The position numbers were made by a program, and so were the translations under genes. Below are positions 34,966 to 44,777 of a stretch of 64,000 nt of DNA, piece after piece. Source of the DNA: Spirogloea muscicola (Eukaryota > Streptophyta > Zygnematophyceae > Spirogloeales > Spirogloeaceae); contig WELB01000110.1 in the NCBI GenBank assembly GCA_009602725.1, positions 388,799 through 452,798 of the forward strand, read 5' to 3'. The stretch's first letter is position 1, and each line of letters begins with the position of its first letter. A model generated the notes under the pieces. The model had not been told where the DNA came from and did not search any database. It was given only the letters and a program-made list of their open reading frames with translations.

Positions 34966-35214
34966 CCGAATTCAGGCAGGCAATTGACAAGCCCTTGTAC
35001 TACCAGCTACGTGCTCCTAGTTGCTGGAACCGCACCCCCGCATCGCCCATCGTATCTTGGGGACCCGCAACCCCGAAACCACTTTCCCTACTCTGCGGCT
35101 GGTCAATAGGGGATGTTGAGCACCACTAGCTATGTGAGTCGCCATCTGCTTTGGCGCCTTTCTGGCCCCTTCGAACCTTGTTCGTTCCCAATTGGATTCC
35201 AGGAGCGCTACACG
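34966..35214. other. Short degraded stretch between LINE remnants
   Basis: Includes a weak family D-like tail near 35085-35112 (CTGCGGCTGGTCAATAGGGG). Nothing else recognised. Confidence 0.4.
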
Positions 35215-35625
35215 CTTGGCGGAGGAGGCGGGCTACGCCGTCCGCCAAGCGGCCGACGCAAAGGAGCGCAAGTACTCGGATCACCCGGTAGGCGACGAGT
35301 TTATCCCACCTCGCCGTCGACGTACACGGCGCCTTTGGCGCCAAATGGCTTGACCTACTTCACCGCCTTGCGCGACGAGCAGCGGCCTGCCGCCACGGGC
35401 AGCAGGGCGAGCAGCCAGGCTTGCATGTCGCCGGGTCCCTCGCCCAAGGTTTCTTTCAAGTTTTCCGGATGCGCCTGGCCGTCTCTTTGCAGCGGTCCCT
35501 AGCTTTTGCGGTCCACTTGCGCTCCGGAGGCCGCGCTCTGGCGGCGGCCTCCGGCTTCCGTCAGGGCGACGTCTTTCCGCCTGCTAGCTATTCAGATTTG
35601 CATCTACTGACGAGAGGTTACTGAG
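35215..35625 (+). mobile_element. LINE tail (family C), C-terminal domain
   Basis: Broken frames together encode EEAGYAVRQAADAKERKYSD, HPVGDEF, LAVDVHGAFGAKWLDLLHRL, VFRMRLAVSLQRSLAFAVHL, GRALAAASGFRQGDVFP and the terminal SDLHLLTRGY-stop at 35625. This is the best-preserved tail of family C. 5'-truncated. Confidence 0.85.
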
Positions 35626-36440
35626 AGTTCGCTTACTGCTGTCTCAGTCCTTAGCACTCCAACTCCTTCATGCCTTGTCCATTCTTTTGGGCTGGCCTCT
35701 CCCAGCCACCAGTTAATCTGGCCGCGCTTGCTTCTTCTTAATTCTGGGCTGGCTAACTTCGGCCTCCCTTTCATTTCATGTGCACCGCACGCCTTCTGCC
35801 TTTGTAGGCTGGCCCCGGCAGAATATAACTTCTCCATGGGCTGGCCTTTCACAACCATCGCCCCTTTTGAGAGAAGCTTTCTTCCCTCCTCCGCTTTCTG
35901 TAGTCCCATACAATGTCCTAGCTTTTGCCTGAAGTGTGCACTCGGCTTGATTTGGCTTCCCATTACACTTCATGCGCACCGCACGCCTAGTCTGTAATGA
36001 CTCTTTCATACAGCGACTTGCCAGGCATAGCCGACGCCAATGAAAGAAAGGTGGGCAGCCCGCCATCAATACCACTGGGTCGCTTGCTCAGGTACTCAGC
36101 ATGCGCCTTGCTCCAGCCTTCCCGGGCTTCTGCAGTGCTGTTGAGGGCAGGCCTCGCTTTGGCTGCTACTTCTAAGTCTCGCCATGGTGACGCTTTTCCG
36201 GCTGCCAGCTACTCTAGTGTGAGGCTGCTGGCTTGGGATTTAGAACACCCATTTGTGATAACCACATGCATACATGTGTGCTTTAGCAATTTCTGGCCGC
36301 TTTGGACCTTTTCCACTTCCGATTTGGGCTGGCCTTTCATAGCCATCCGTCCTTCTTGGGAAGGCTTTTGTTGGACCTTGTTCGTATGTACTGTGGGCTG
36401 GTGTTCCACAGCCTTGCCTCCTTCTGTAGACCTTCCTACG
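35626..36440 (+). mobile_element. LINE 3' UTR pieces and a further divergent tail (possible family E)
   Basis: Hairpins GGGCTGGCCTCTCCCAGCC near 35691, GGGCTGGCCTTTCACAACC near 35848 and GGGCTGGCCTTTCATAGCC near 36330. Family B-type motifs ATGTGCACCGCACGCC near 35778 and ATGCGCACCGCACGCC near 35971. At about 36040-36245 a coding remnant reads ALLQPSRASAVLLRAGLALA and ends YSSVRLLAWDL, a divergent form of the terminal signature. Confidence 0.65.
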
Positions 36441-37080
36441 TATACAGCAATCGCCTCCTCCTTGGAAGCTTAAAGCAAGCTCCTGTATCGCGAGCACCTA
36501 CTGAATGCTCTCAGTCAGAAGTTTGATGATGGCTTGCTCATGAGAAGTGCATGTCACTTCACATTTGACATGGTTTAGCACCCAACAGATGCTGCTGAGC
36601 TTACTCCTAATCTCAGATCGTTGTGTACAGAATTGACTCATGCAGTCCATGATTACTGTTGAAGGGTCTCATGTGGGCAACAGTCCAACTCATAACCACA
36701 GTTGCATATGTCAGTACACATTCACGCATCTGAAGTTGCATAAGTCGAAGAAGCCATGAAGCGTATGAAGCCTCTCTCACATCCCACGTAGGTGCTCTTC
36801 TAGGCCTAAGCATCCTCGTCCTGGGCCGAGTACATGCACTACGAATTCCTTTAGCTCAAGAGTTGCTGCTGCATTGCATAGCAACTTGCAAAATATCAGG
36901 CTTTTTCGTGTAGTTTGTCAGAGGATTTGCAGCTGCAACAACCAGATCCTGTACACACAGTCAGGCTCAGAGCGTTTGATTGGGGTTCGAACATAGAGGG
37001 TTCTGGGACAAACCCTCCTACACTTTGAAACGCCAGCGCACACAACACCGCAGAAGCATCACCCTGAAGAAGAACAGCGC
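36441..37080. other. No gene or repeat recognised
   Basis: AT-richer intergenic sequence. A GGTTCGAAC string near 36984 resembles a tRNA B box, but no A box or foldable cloverleaf surrounds it. Confidence 0.4.
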
Positions 37081-37084
37081 TTCC

Positions 37085-37880
37085 ACATTGATAGCAGTGG
37101 CTGTGAGAGGCCGGTTTGGCGTGGCTGTGAGAGGCCGGTTTGGCGGCCCGGGGCATGGAGCGGAAGTACGCCGACCACCCTCCAGGCGATGAATTCGCGG
37201 CCCTGGCCATTGACGTTCACGGGGCTTTCGGCAGTGGCTGGTTGGATCTCCTCCAGCGGCTTGCCCTGCAGGCCATTGAGCGGCGGCCGGGTCTGCCAGG
37301 CTTCAATGCTGCGGGCTCCCTCGCCCAGGTATTTCGCATGAGGCTGGCGGTCTCGTTACAGCGCTCTGTGGCTCACACAGTCCTCAGGTGCCGGCAGAAT
37401 GTGCCGGCAGAGCCCTCGCTGCTGCCTCTTGCTCTGGCCCCTTAGTAGCTGCTTAGCGCTTGTTTAGGCACCTCCATGGCCCCCTTCGAACCTTTGTCAA
37501 TCCTTTTTCGGGCTGGCTTTTCACAGCCCTTGCCCCCATTGGGAGTGCCCCCTTCTTATCTGGCCAGGGGACCCACTTCCAGGAACCTAGCTTCTCTGAC
37601 CTGAGGCTTGCTTAGCAAGGGCTACTGAGTAATACGTAGCTACTTTGTTTCTTGTTGTGCTTGTTGTTCGTAGCGCTTCCCCCGGCCCCTTCTCGTCCTT
37701 GTTCATTCTTTTTTGGGCTGGCTTTTCCAGCCCCTATCCTCAATGGGCGAGCCCTTTCTTCTCATTTCTTCTCATGCGCGCTGGCCGCGCTAAGGCTGCT
37801 GCCTCAGGGTCTCGGCGGTGTTGCCTCGTGTCCAGCTTCGAGTTATTCTGACTTGCTGTTGCTCACTCGTGGAAACTGAG
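37085..37880 (+). mobile_element. LINE tails (families C and D) with 3' UTR hairpins
   Basis: A family C remnant at about 37140-37440 encodes MERKYADHPPGDEFAALAID, VHGAFGSGWLDLLQRLALQA and VFRMRLAVSLQRSV. The flank has a duplicated GGCTGTGAGAGGCCGGTTTGG (37099 and 37122, adjacent). Hairpins near 37510 and 37715. A family D tail (SFSDLRL) is near 37588 and a further tail ending SDLLLLTRGN-stop is at 37848-37879. Confidence 0.75.
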
Positions 37881-38300
37881 CATCCATCTGCATAGTTTCT
37901 TGTCCTGGTGTGTAGTTTTCCTTTTTGGCACCGTTTTGTGGCCTTTGAATATTGTCCATGCTTTTCTGGGCTGGCTTTGCTAGCCCCTCTTTCCGTATGG
38001 GCGAGCATTTCTCTCTCTGTTCTCTGGTACCGTATTCAGACTTGCATCTACTGACAATATGAGAAGTGCGCGCCCATAGAGAAGAGGGGCTGGCAAAGCC
38101 AGCCCAAAAAAGAATGGACAATGTCCAAAGCCAAAGAAAGAGGAGCCGGAAAAAGGACTACACTACAAAACACTGCAGAACACAGACGATGCAGAGGGAA
38201 GCTCAGTACCCACGAGTGAGCAACATCAGGTCTGAGTAGCTCGCTGCAGGGAAAGAGGCACTCCGCCGAGACCCAGAGGCGGCGGCCATAGCACGCGTGG
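37881..38300. mobile_element. Opposed LINE (family C) 3' ends
   Basis: Plus-oriented 3' UTR with GGGCTGGCTTTGCTAGCCCC near 37968, then a minus-oriented copy at about 38060-38290 nearly identical to 1863-2033: hairpin at about 38086-38104, then SDLMLLTRGY-stop on the minus strand (about 38205-38240) and ASGSRRSASFPAASY-type coding sequence. Confidence 0.75.
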
Positions 38301-38329
38301 CCTGCTCGCGTGTGGACGGCGTGGGCAAG

Positions 38330-41300
38330 AAATGCGCTCAATCTGGCCGCGCTTTCTTTGTTCTTTGGTACGCGCCGCACGAGAGTACGACTCGAGGAGA
38401 CGGGCCCACGCTGAGCAGGCCAACTTGGGCGGCACGCTGCATCTAGGCCCGGGGCCCCTTTCTGCCTCAATGGGCGAGACCTTTTGCTTTCTTGCCTTCA
38501 CCTCCCCCTTTCCGTTCTTGCCCGTTGGGCCCACCCACCCCCCCCCACCTCGGGCGCCCCACTCGATGCCGCGCCAGGCCCCGGGCCCCCCCCGGGCGCC
38601 TCGCCAGCTAACGAGCTTCCCCATCCACCCTCGCCTGGGCGGCAGTCCCCCGCGCCCGCGCCAGTGGCATCCGCCCCGCCCGTCGCTTCCCGCCCCACGA
38701 CGGCTGCCTCGGGCGTCCTTGGGCGCCCCGCTCCATGCCGCGCCAGGCCCCGAGGCCCCCCCGACCGTGGCGCAGCCCCTTCTGCCCCAGCTGCAGCCGA
38801 GCTCGTCCCCCTCCGTCAATACCCTCCCGCCCCGCCTCCCTCAGCAGCACCGCTGTCCGTCACACCGTAGCCAGCACGCCCTTGCACCCTGCCACTCATG
38901 CCGCCGCGTGTATGTTATTCTCCAGCGTGCGGCCGCCGCCTCCTCATCCGAAGCGGGCTTGCCCCAACAAGCTGCCACCCCGGGCCAGGAAGATTGCCCA
39001 CAGGGAGGGTGGAGTGGCAACCGTCGCCATTTGCCGGGGCGGAGACGGCCTGAGTACGAGCGAGCTGCGCACCCCCCCCTTCACATCCCCGCAAGTTCCC
39101 CCTGCTAGTGCTCCCACAGACTCAGACGTTACTACCGCTGCCGCTGCCGTCGCTGCTGCCGTTGCCGCTTCTGATGCCGCTACCGCTGATGTGGCTCTTT
39201 CAAGCAAAAGTGGTTCCAGTAGCAGGCGCAGGAGGGGTTGTCGGTCCCAGCCCCCCGATGGCTTCAGCCCTCCCGCCTCTCCTTCCTACTCCCGCCATGT
39301 CTGCAGCTGCAGCAGCTCCATCCACACGCCCTGCCACTACAGCTGTCCCCCAAACCTGCCAGTACTGCCAGCAGCCCTGGCCTAGCCTGCGGAGCGTTGG
39401 CATGCACGAGAGCCACTGTTCCAAGAAGGCCAATCGCGCCAAGCAGCAGACCCAAGCCCTCGCTGAGGCCGCTACCTGACGACGGCAGCCCGGCACCCCA
39501 GCCCCGGCGCCCCTTCCCCCAGCTCCCTCGCCGGCTCAGTGGCGTTGGGCAAGGCTCCTGGACCTAGATGCAGTCATGCTGGAACTCAGTCTGCCCACCT
39601 TGCGGCACATCCCCCACTGGGCACGGCCGCACATCCAGCGAGCCTCGCGGCCTATACTCACTTGTATGGCTCGGAACAGCTCCCACGAAGCTGCGTGGAC
39701 TGTCTGGCAGCTCCTCCCTCGCCTGGTCCTGGGACCCCTTCCAAGTGGTCCAAGCCATCGCGCGGTGATGCTAGCCAGGATTCAGCCATTTGAAGGCGGT
39801 GCATGGAAGCAGCTCCTGGAGGAGCTCGCGCAGCTGTCCGGGCGTCCCAGGCGAATCGGCCCACCCCAGCCACCTCAGAGGCTTCAGCTGTCCGCCGAGC
39901 CATTCGTTTTGGCTGCGCAGGGGACCTTTCCCGAGCTGCCCAAGCCCAGCCACCCCAGCACCTCACGACGCAGAGACCCTTGCTGCTCTCAGGACCCTCC
40001 ACCCCCCTGCCCCAAGCCCCCTACCCCCTGGCTCGAGGAGTTTCAGCCCCCGACCATGGTGGACCTCAACCCAGCAGCTCTTCCGACGACGCTGGTGCAG
40101 AGCCGGAAAGCAGCGGCTGGAGGGCCCTCGGGCATGCTCTTTGAACACCTTCGAGAGCTCTGGCTCGACGACGAGGCGGGTGACGTCAGTCTGCTGCACA
40201 AAGTGTGCCAAGCGGTGGCGCGCAGCCTCCTCCCACCCAAGGCCCGGGCGGCACTCACCAGCAGCACCCTGCTCGCTCTCTCCAAGCCCACCAGAGGCGT
40301 CCGACCAATTGCGATGGCCGAGGTCCTTACGCGACTGGTTTCAAAACCCTATTCCAGCAGAACAGAAAGGCGGCGCAGCTCCGCTTTTCTCCCCACCAGT
40401 TTAGCGCAGGGCTGTCTGCGGGCGCGGAGACAGTGGCTCATGGTCTCCGTGTTGCCCTGGACTGCAACCCCGATTGGATGGCCTTATCAGTGGACGTGAA
40501 GAATGCCTTTAACAGCGTTGACAGAGGGGTCATCGCCGAGGAGCTTGCGCATGCATACTCCCTCCCTCATCCCTTTCTTCCAGTGCTCCTACGGAGCTCC
40601 CTCCCGACTGCTCTGGGGAGCGGGCACGTCACAGGTGGTCTTGCAATCCAGCACAGGCACCCGGCAGGGAGACCCTTTGGGCGGGTTCCTCTTTGCATTG
40701 GCACACCTACGTGCGCTGCGTAATATGGCGGAGGCCCACCATGCCGTGCTAATCCCAAGCTACGTAGACAACACCACCCTGGTAGGACCCCCAACTGAAG
40801 TCACCAGCGCTTACAGCACGTTGGAGCGCGAGCTTCACACCCTCGGCCTCAACATCCGGCCAGAGAAGTGTTCAGCCTGGTCTCCAGCCGGCATCCCTCC
40901 CTACATCAAGCTGCCGGCTGGGTGTCAGACCCCACCACTCGGCATGGTGGTGCTTGGAGCCCCGTTGGGGCCTGCTGCGCATGTGGAGCAAGTTGTGGAG
41001 TCCACCCTTGAGAACCATCTCCAGACCCTCCCGGCCCTCCTTACAGGATGCGCAGCTTGCGGTGGCCATCCTCACTCGGTGTGTGGCCCAGCGTCCCACT
41101 TACCTGTTACGGACTGTGCCCCCCACTTCTGCACTAAATGCCATCTACTTTACCGTGGACTCCAGACTCCAACAGGCTCTTCACGGCCTGGTGGACCATC
41201 CCAGTCTATTCGCCACGCCAGCGGGCATCCTACAGTGTACCCTTCCTATTAGCAAAGGCGGTCTTGGGTGCCGTCCACTGGCTCGCCTGTCCCAAGCAGC

Positions 41301-42600
41301 TCACCTGGGTTGCTGGGCTCAAGTGGCCTCCACCATCTCCAGTTGCTTCATCCTGAGGGGCCAGGCTGTTTTAGCACCCGCCATAGCGGGTGTTGCAACA
41401 GGGAACCTGCTCTTCCAGCTTTCTCTAACCGCAGCACTGCGTGACCTCTTGCGCTCGTTACCAACACTTGCAGAGGGTCATGCAGATTTTGCGGCATGGG
41501 CACGCTGTTCCGACAAGAAAGCGCAGGCCCATTACACTCACGCTGCGGACGTGCAGGCCGCCTCCGAACTGAAGGAACTGGTCAAGGACGATGGACGTGG
41601 CCTTACCCGGCTTCTTTCCATCAGCTCCCCGGGCGCGTCTGAGTGGCTAAATGCTCTGCCGATATACAAGTCCCTTCGGCTTTCAGACAACCTGTTCCGT
41701 ACGGCGCTCCATCACCACCTCATCCCCCCCCCCCCTGCTTGGGTGGCATCCGCCGGTGCGAGTGTGGCCATATTGCCGATGACAAGCTCGCTCTAGCTGC
41801 GCACATGCTGAGGTGTGTTGAGGGGGGTGAGCGCATTGCCTCCCACCACTTACTCAGGGATACTAAGTTTAAAATTGTGCGAGAGGCGGGATATCATCCG
41901 GAGATGGAGGTGTCCGGCATCATGCCAATTTCCTCAAGGCGCGGCTAGCCATACGTGCGGCGTCTGGACGTGGTCGCCGCCCCCCGGGGCGGTGGGCCTC
42001 GTCTGCTCCTGGACGTGGTACTGATCGATGCATATAAGGCTGGCGCACCCACGTCAACCGTGTCTGGCTGGGCCACGTCCAGCGCGGAGCGCAAGAAGGA
42101 GCGGCACTACCAGGACCATCCCCGAGGGGACCATCTTCATCCGTGTGCCATGGATATCTACGGATGCTATGGCGTAAAATGGTCCTCCCTGATTCAGCAT
42201 CTGGCCCGGCTGGTTGATGGGCGTCGTCGAAGTCAGGGGGGCAGCTTGGGCCACTCCAGCATTCTCAGGCCTTAGTTGCATATCACAGAATGCGGCTCTC
42301 GCTTAGTTTGCAGCGCTGGCAAGCATTGGCTCTTCATCAACGTGCAGGGCGCGCTTTAAGTCAGGCCTCCGGCTTTCGTGGCGGCGCTCCAGCTCCCCAA
42401 GTTAGCTTGTCGAAATTGTTTATGCTCACTCGTGGGTACTAACGTCACCTTAGGCATCTCAGATTAGGTCTCTGTATTATGTAGCCTTGTTTAGTCTGCA
42501 CTAGGCTCTGCCTGAACACTGTATTGGCTTGAATTGGCCTCCCTTTCATTTCATGCGCTCCGCGCGCTTTCTCTCTCTTTATTACTTAGCTACACGAACG
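38330..42600 (+). mobile_element. Near-full-length RLE-type LINE retrotransposon (family B), mutated
   Basis: The only copy with all domains. 38332-39480: Pro/Ala/Ser-rich N-terminal region ending in a C2H2/CCHC-like finger (CQYCQQPWPSLRSVGMHESH, from 39358). About 40050-40900: reverse transcriptase with FPIAM-like GVRPIAMAEVLTRL, motif A LSVDVKNAFNSVDR (40484-40525), motif B STGTRQGDPLGGFLFAL and motif C SYVDNTTLVG (40758-40786). 40950-41740: linker (NHLQTLPALL, KGGLGCRPLARLSQAAHLGC). 41745-42080: zinc-knuckle CECGHIADDKLALAAHMLRC and endonuclease LDVVAAPRGGG, LLLDVVLIDAYK. The C-terminus is KLFMLTRGY-stop at 42442, then a 3' UTR with TTTCATTTCATGCGC near 42550. Frame shifts near 40310, 40645, 41045 and 41730 and a Lys-to-TAG change at 41946 make it a pseudogene. 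Architecture (finger, RT, restriction-like endonuclease) is that of R2/NeSL/HERO-type LINEs; the clade is not resolved. Confidence 0.85.
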
Positions 42601-43560
42601 GTGTAATGGAGTTACCGGTATCGTTTAGTAATCTCCAAGCAGCAGCTACAGACACAGTTATGTCAAGTCAGCGGCGCCGTTGGCACTCCCAAACAGAGCA
42701 AACGCACAGCAGCTCAGAAACATTATACAGAGAACGTCAGCACTCAGAGTTATCTTTGCTGAATGTCTCAACGACGTTCACCCTGCATTGAGTTGTAGAT
42801 GACAACAGCATCACCTTCTCTTTCATCGCCCTTCGGACCTCAACAGGGAAGGCGACAACAGTTGTAGGGCTGTCTTTCTACATAAAGCGGCTCTTCCAAA
42901 AGGCGCGAGGAAGTTTACAGCGGTCGCTCCCCTTCGGATGAGCATCTTCTCTGCCCATCCGTCAGCGTCCGCCCTATTCAAAAGACCTTGCTGGCCTCTC
43001 ACAGCAGACTAGTTTCTCCAACCTACGGCTGCTCAACAGGTGATATTGAGCATCCTTGGCCGCTTAGGTCGCTGTGTGCTTGAGCTCTTTTTGGCCACTT
43101 CGAAGCTTGTTCATTCATTTTCCTGGGCTGGCCAATCACAGCCATCGCCCTCTATTGGAAGAGTCTTTCTCTCACAGTGCATTCGGCCAGGCTGATGGCT
43201 TCCGTGGTGGTGGTCTGGCTCCTCAGCTTAGCTTGTCATTTGTGTATGTGCTCACACGAGGATATTAGTGCCCCCCTTAGCCTACTCATTACCACGTTAC
43301 TAGGACATATGTAAGGCTAGAATTGGCCTCCCTTTCAATTTCATGCGCACCGCGCGCCTTCTCTTACAGCATTGCCTGACATAAGTAGAGCTGTTTCTTT
43401 TCCCTCAAGAAGCTCCCAGCGTGGAGAGAGGGTGTGTGCATTCAGTGATGAGGGCCTGAGTGGCCCAAGTACACAGGCAAGCACATTGACAGATGTACAT
43501 CACCTGCTGCTAAAGCTGACCCGCTAAGTAACCACGAGTCAGCACGTAGAGGTCGCTAAG
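42601..43560. mobile_element. LINE tails in both orientations
   Basis: Plus: a family D tail (SFSNLRLLNR) near 43005-43045; hairpin GGGCTGGCCAATCACAGCC near 43129; a tail with ADGFRGGGLAPQLSLSFVYV and LTRGY-stop at 43268; family B 3' UTR motif TTTCATGCGCACCGCGCGCC near 43339. Minus: a family A 3' UTR (near 43455-43500) and terminal signature LSDLYVLTRGY at about 43525-43560. 42601-43000 shows no clear element. Confidence 0.65.
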
Positions 43561-43599
43561 TGATGCCAGAATATCGGACGCAATTGACAAGCCCTTGGG

Positions 43600-44700
43600 C
43601 CACCAGCCAAGGCTCGCCACCAGCCAAGGCTCGACCAGCTTTGAAGAGGTTCACGCCATTCTCTGCCCTCGCCCAAGCTTCTGATAGAGGGGCACAATCC
43701 AGACTGGTTACGGCAGTGGAAGACGAGCGCCGCAGAAGGTTGAGGAGGCTGCCAGAGATTCAGAAAAATTCAAGGAGCCTGGCAAGACTTACTTCTCTAG
43801 CCACACCTGGTGCCACCGACTGGATAACCTCACACGCCGTCGCCAACGCCTTCAGGATCAGCTCCGAGGCCTTTTGGACGTCGCTTCAACTCTTCCTCGG
43901 CCTCCCACCCAACTGCCTGATTGGGGTGCGCCAGTGTGAGTGCGGCTTCCGTGCAGAGGGTGCTGAGCTCGCCACTCACATGCTGAGATGCCCCACTGGA
44001 CCAGAAGTGGTGGGCATCCACAACCTCCTCGGCGATGCCCTGGCGGGCTTGATGCGCGACGCCGGCTACCGTGCGGTCGTGGAAGTCAACGACATCATGC
44101 CTATCACCACGGACGCCCAGGGACGTCATCATCGCCGCGCACTTGACGTTGTGGGCGTGCAACCTGGTGGTGGACCACGGGCCTTGGTCGATGTCGTTGT
44201 TGCGGAGGCGTATAAGAGTCCAGCATCGACACACATGGCTGGCCACGCAGTGGGCGGTGCAGAAGAAAGGAAGCTGCAGCACTACTCCGATTACCCCCAT
44301 GCGATCAGCTCCTGCCAGCGGCAGTCGACATCTTTGGCTGTCTGAGTCCTCGCTTCCACACTCTCCTTCTGATTGCCAATTTTGGTACACATGACGTGCA
44401 GACGTGTCCTGCTGAGATGGGCTTGCCAGCTGCATATCTGTCGTTCTTGCGACGACGAGTTTCGGCCTGTTTGCAGCGGGCTCAGGCTAATGCTTTGCAC
44501 CAGAAAGCTGGGCGAGCTTCAGTTGGTGGCAGAAGGGCTCCGTATCTGACATCTAGTGTTCAGGCATCGATTAGCGACCTTTTGTTTTGACCAGTGGTTA
44601 TTGAGCGGGTCAATCTGCTGTAGGTCATGTAAATCTTTAGATGTGCTTGCCTTTGTACTTGGCCATTTGGCCTTCGTTTGGTTCAATTACACAAAATTCT
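43600..44700 (+). mobile_element. LINE (family A), 5'-truncated, endonuclease region and 3' UTR
   Basis: Largest family A copy. Encodes RRRLRRLPEIQKNSRSLARL, SLQLFLGLPPNCLIGVRQCE, the knuckle CECGFRAEGAELATHMLRC, LMRDAGYRAVVEVNDIMPI, HHRRALDVVGVQPGGG, ALVDVVVAEAYK and RKLQHYSDYP. A one-base deletion near 44300 (relative to 3.9 kb and 55.8 kb copies) shifts the frame. The tail ALHQKAGRASVGGRRAPYL and ISDLLF follow at 44490-44590. The 3' UTR with palindrome GGCCATTTGGCC lies at about 44663-44674. It ends about 80 bp before the COG7 start. Confidence 0.85.
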
Positions 44701-44777
44701 TTTGAAATGATGTAAGCGAAGTGTCAAAGCCGTTCCCCCTTCAGCTTGCGGATCGCGTCGGCGCCAGCGTCGGCGCG

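Noticed and set aside
36975-37000. Possible tRNA B box (GGTTCGAAC)
   Set aside because: No A box at the right distance and no acceptor stem can be paired.
1863-38300. CRISPR-like array from repeated short palindromes
   Set aside because: The repeats are irregularly spaced, differ in orientation and belong to LINE 3' UTRs in an intron-rich eukaryotic genome.
38226-38819. 197-codon minus-strand open frame, Gly/Arg rich
   Set aside because: Antisense to the GC-rich N-terminal region of the LINE; compositional.
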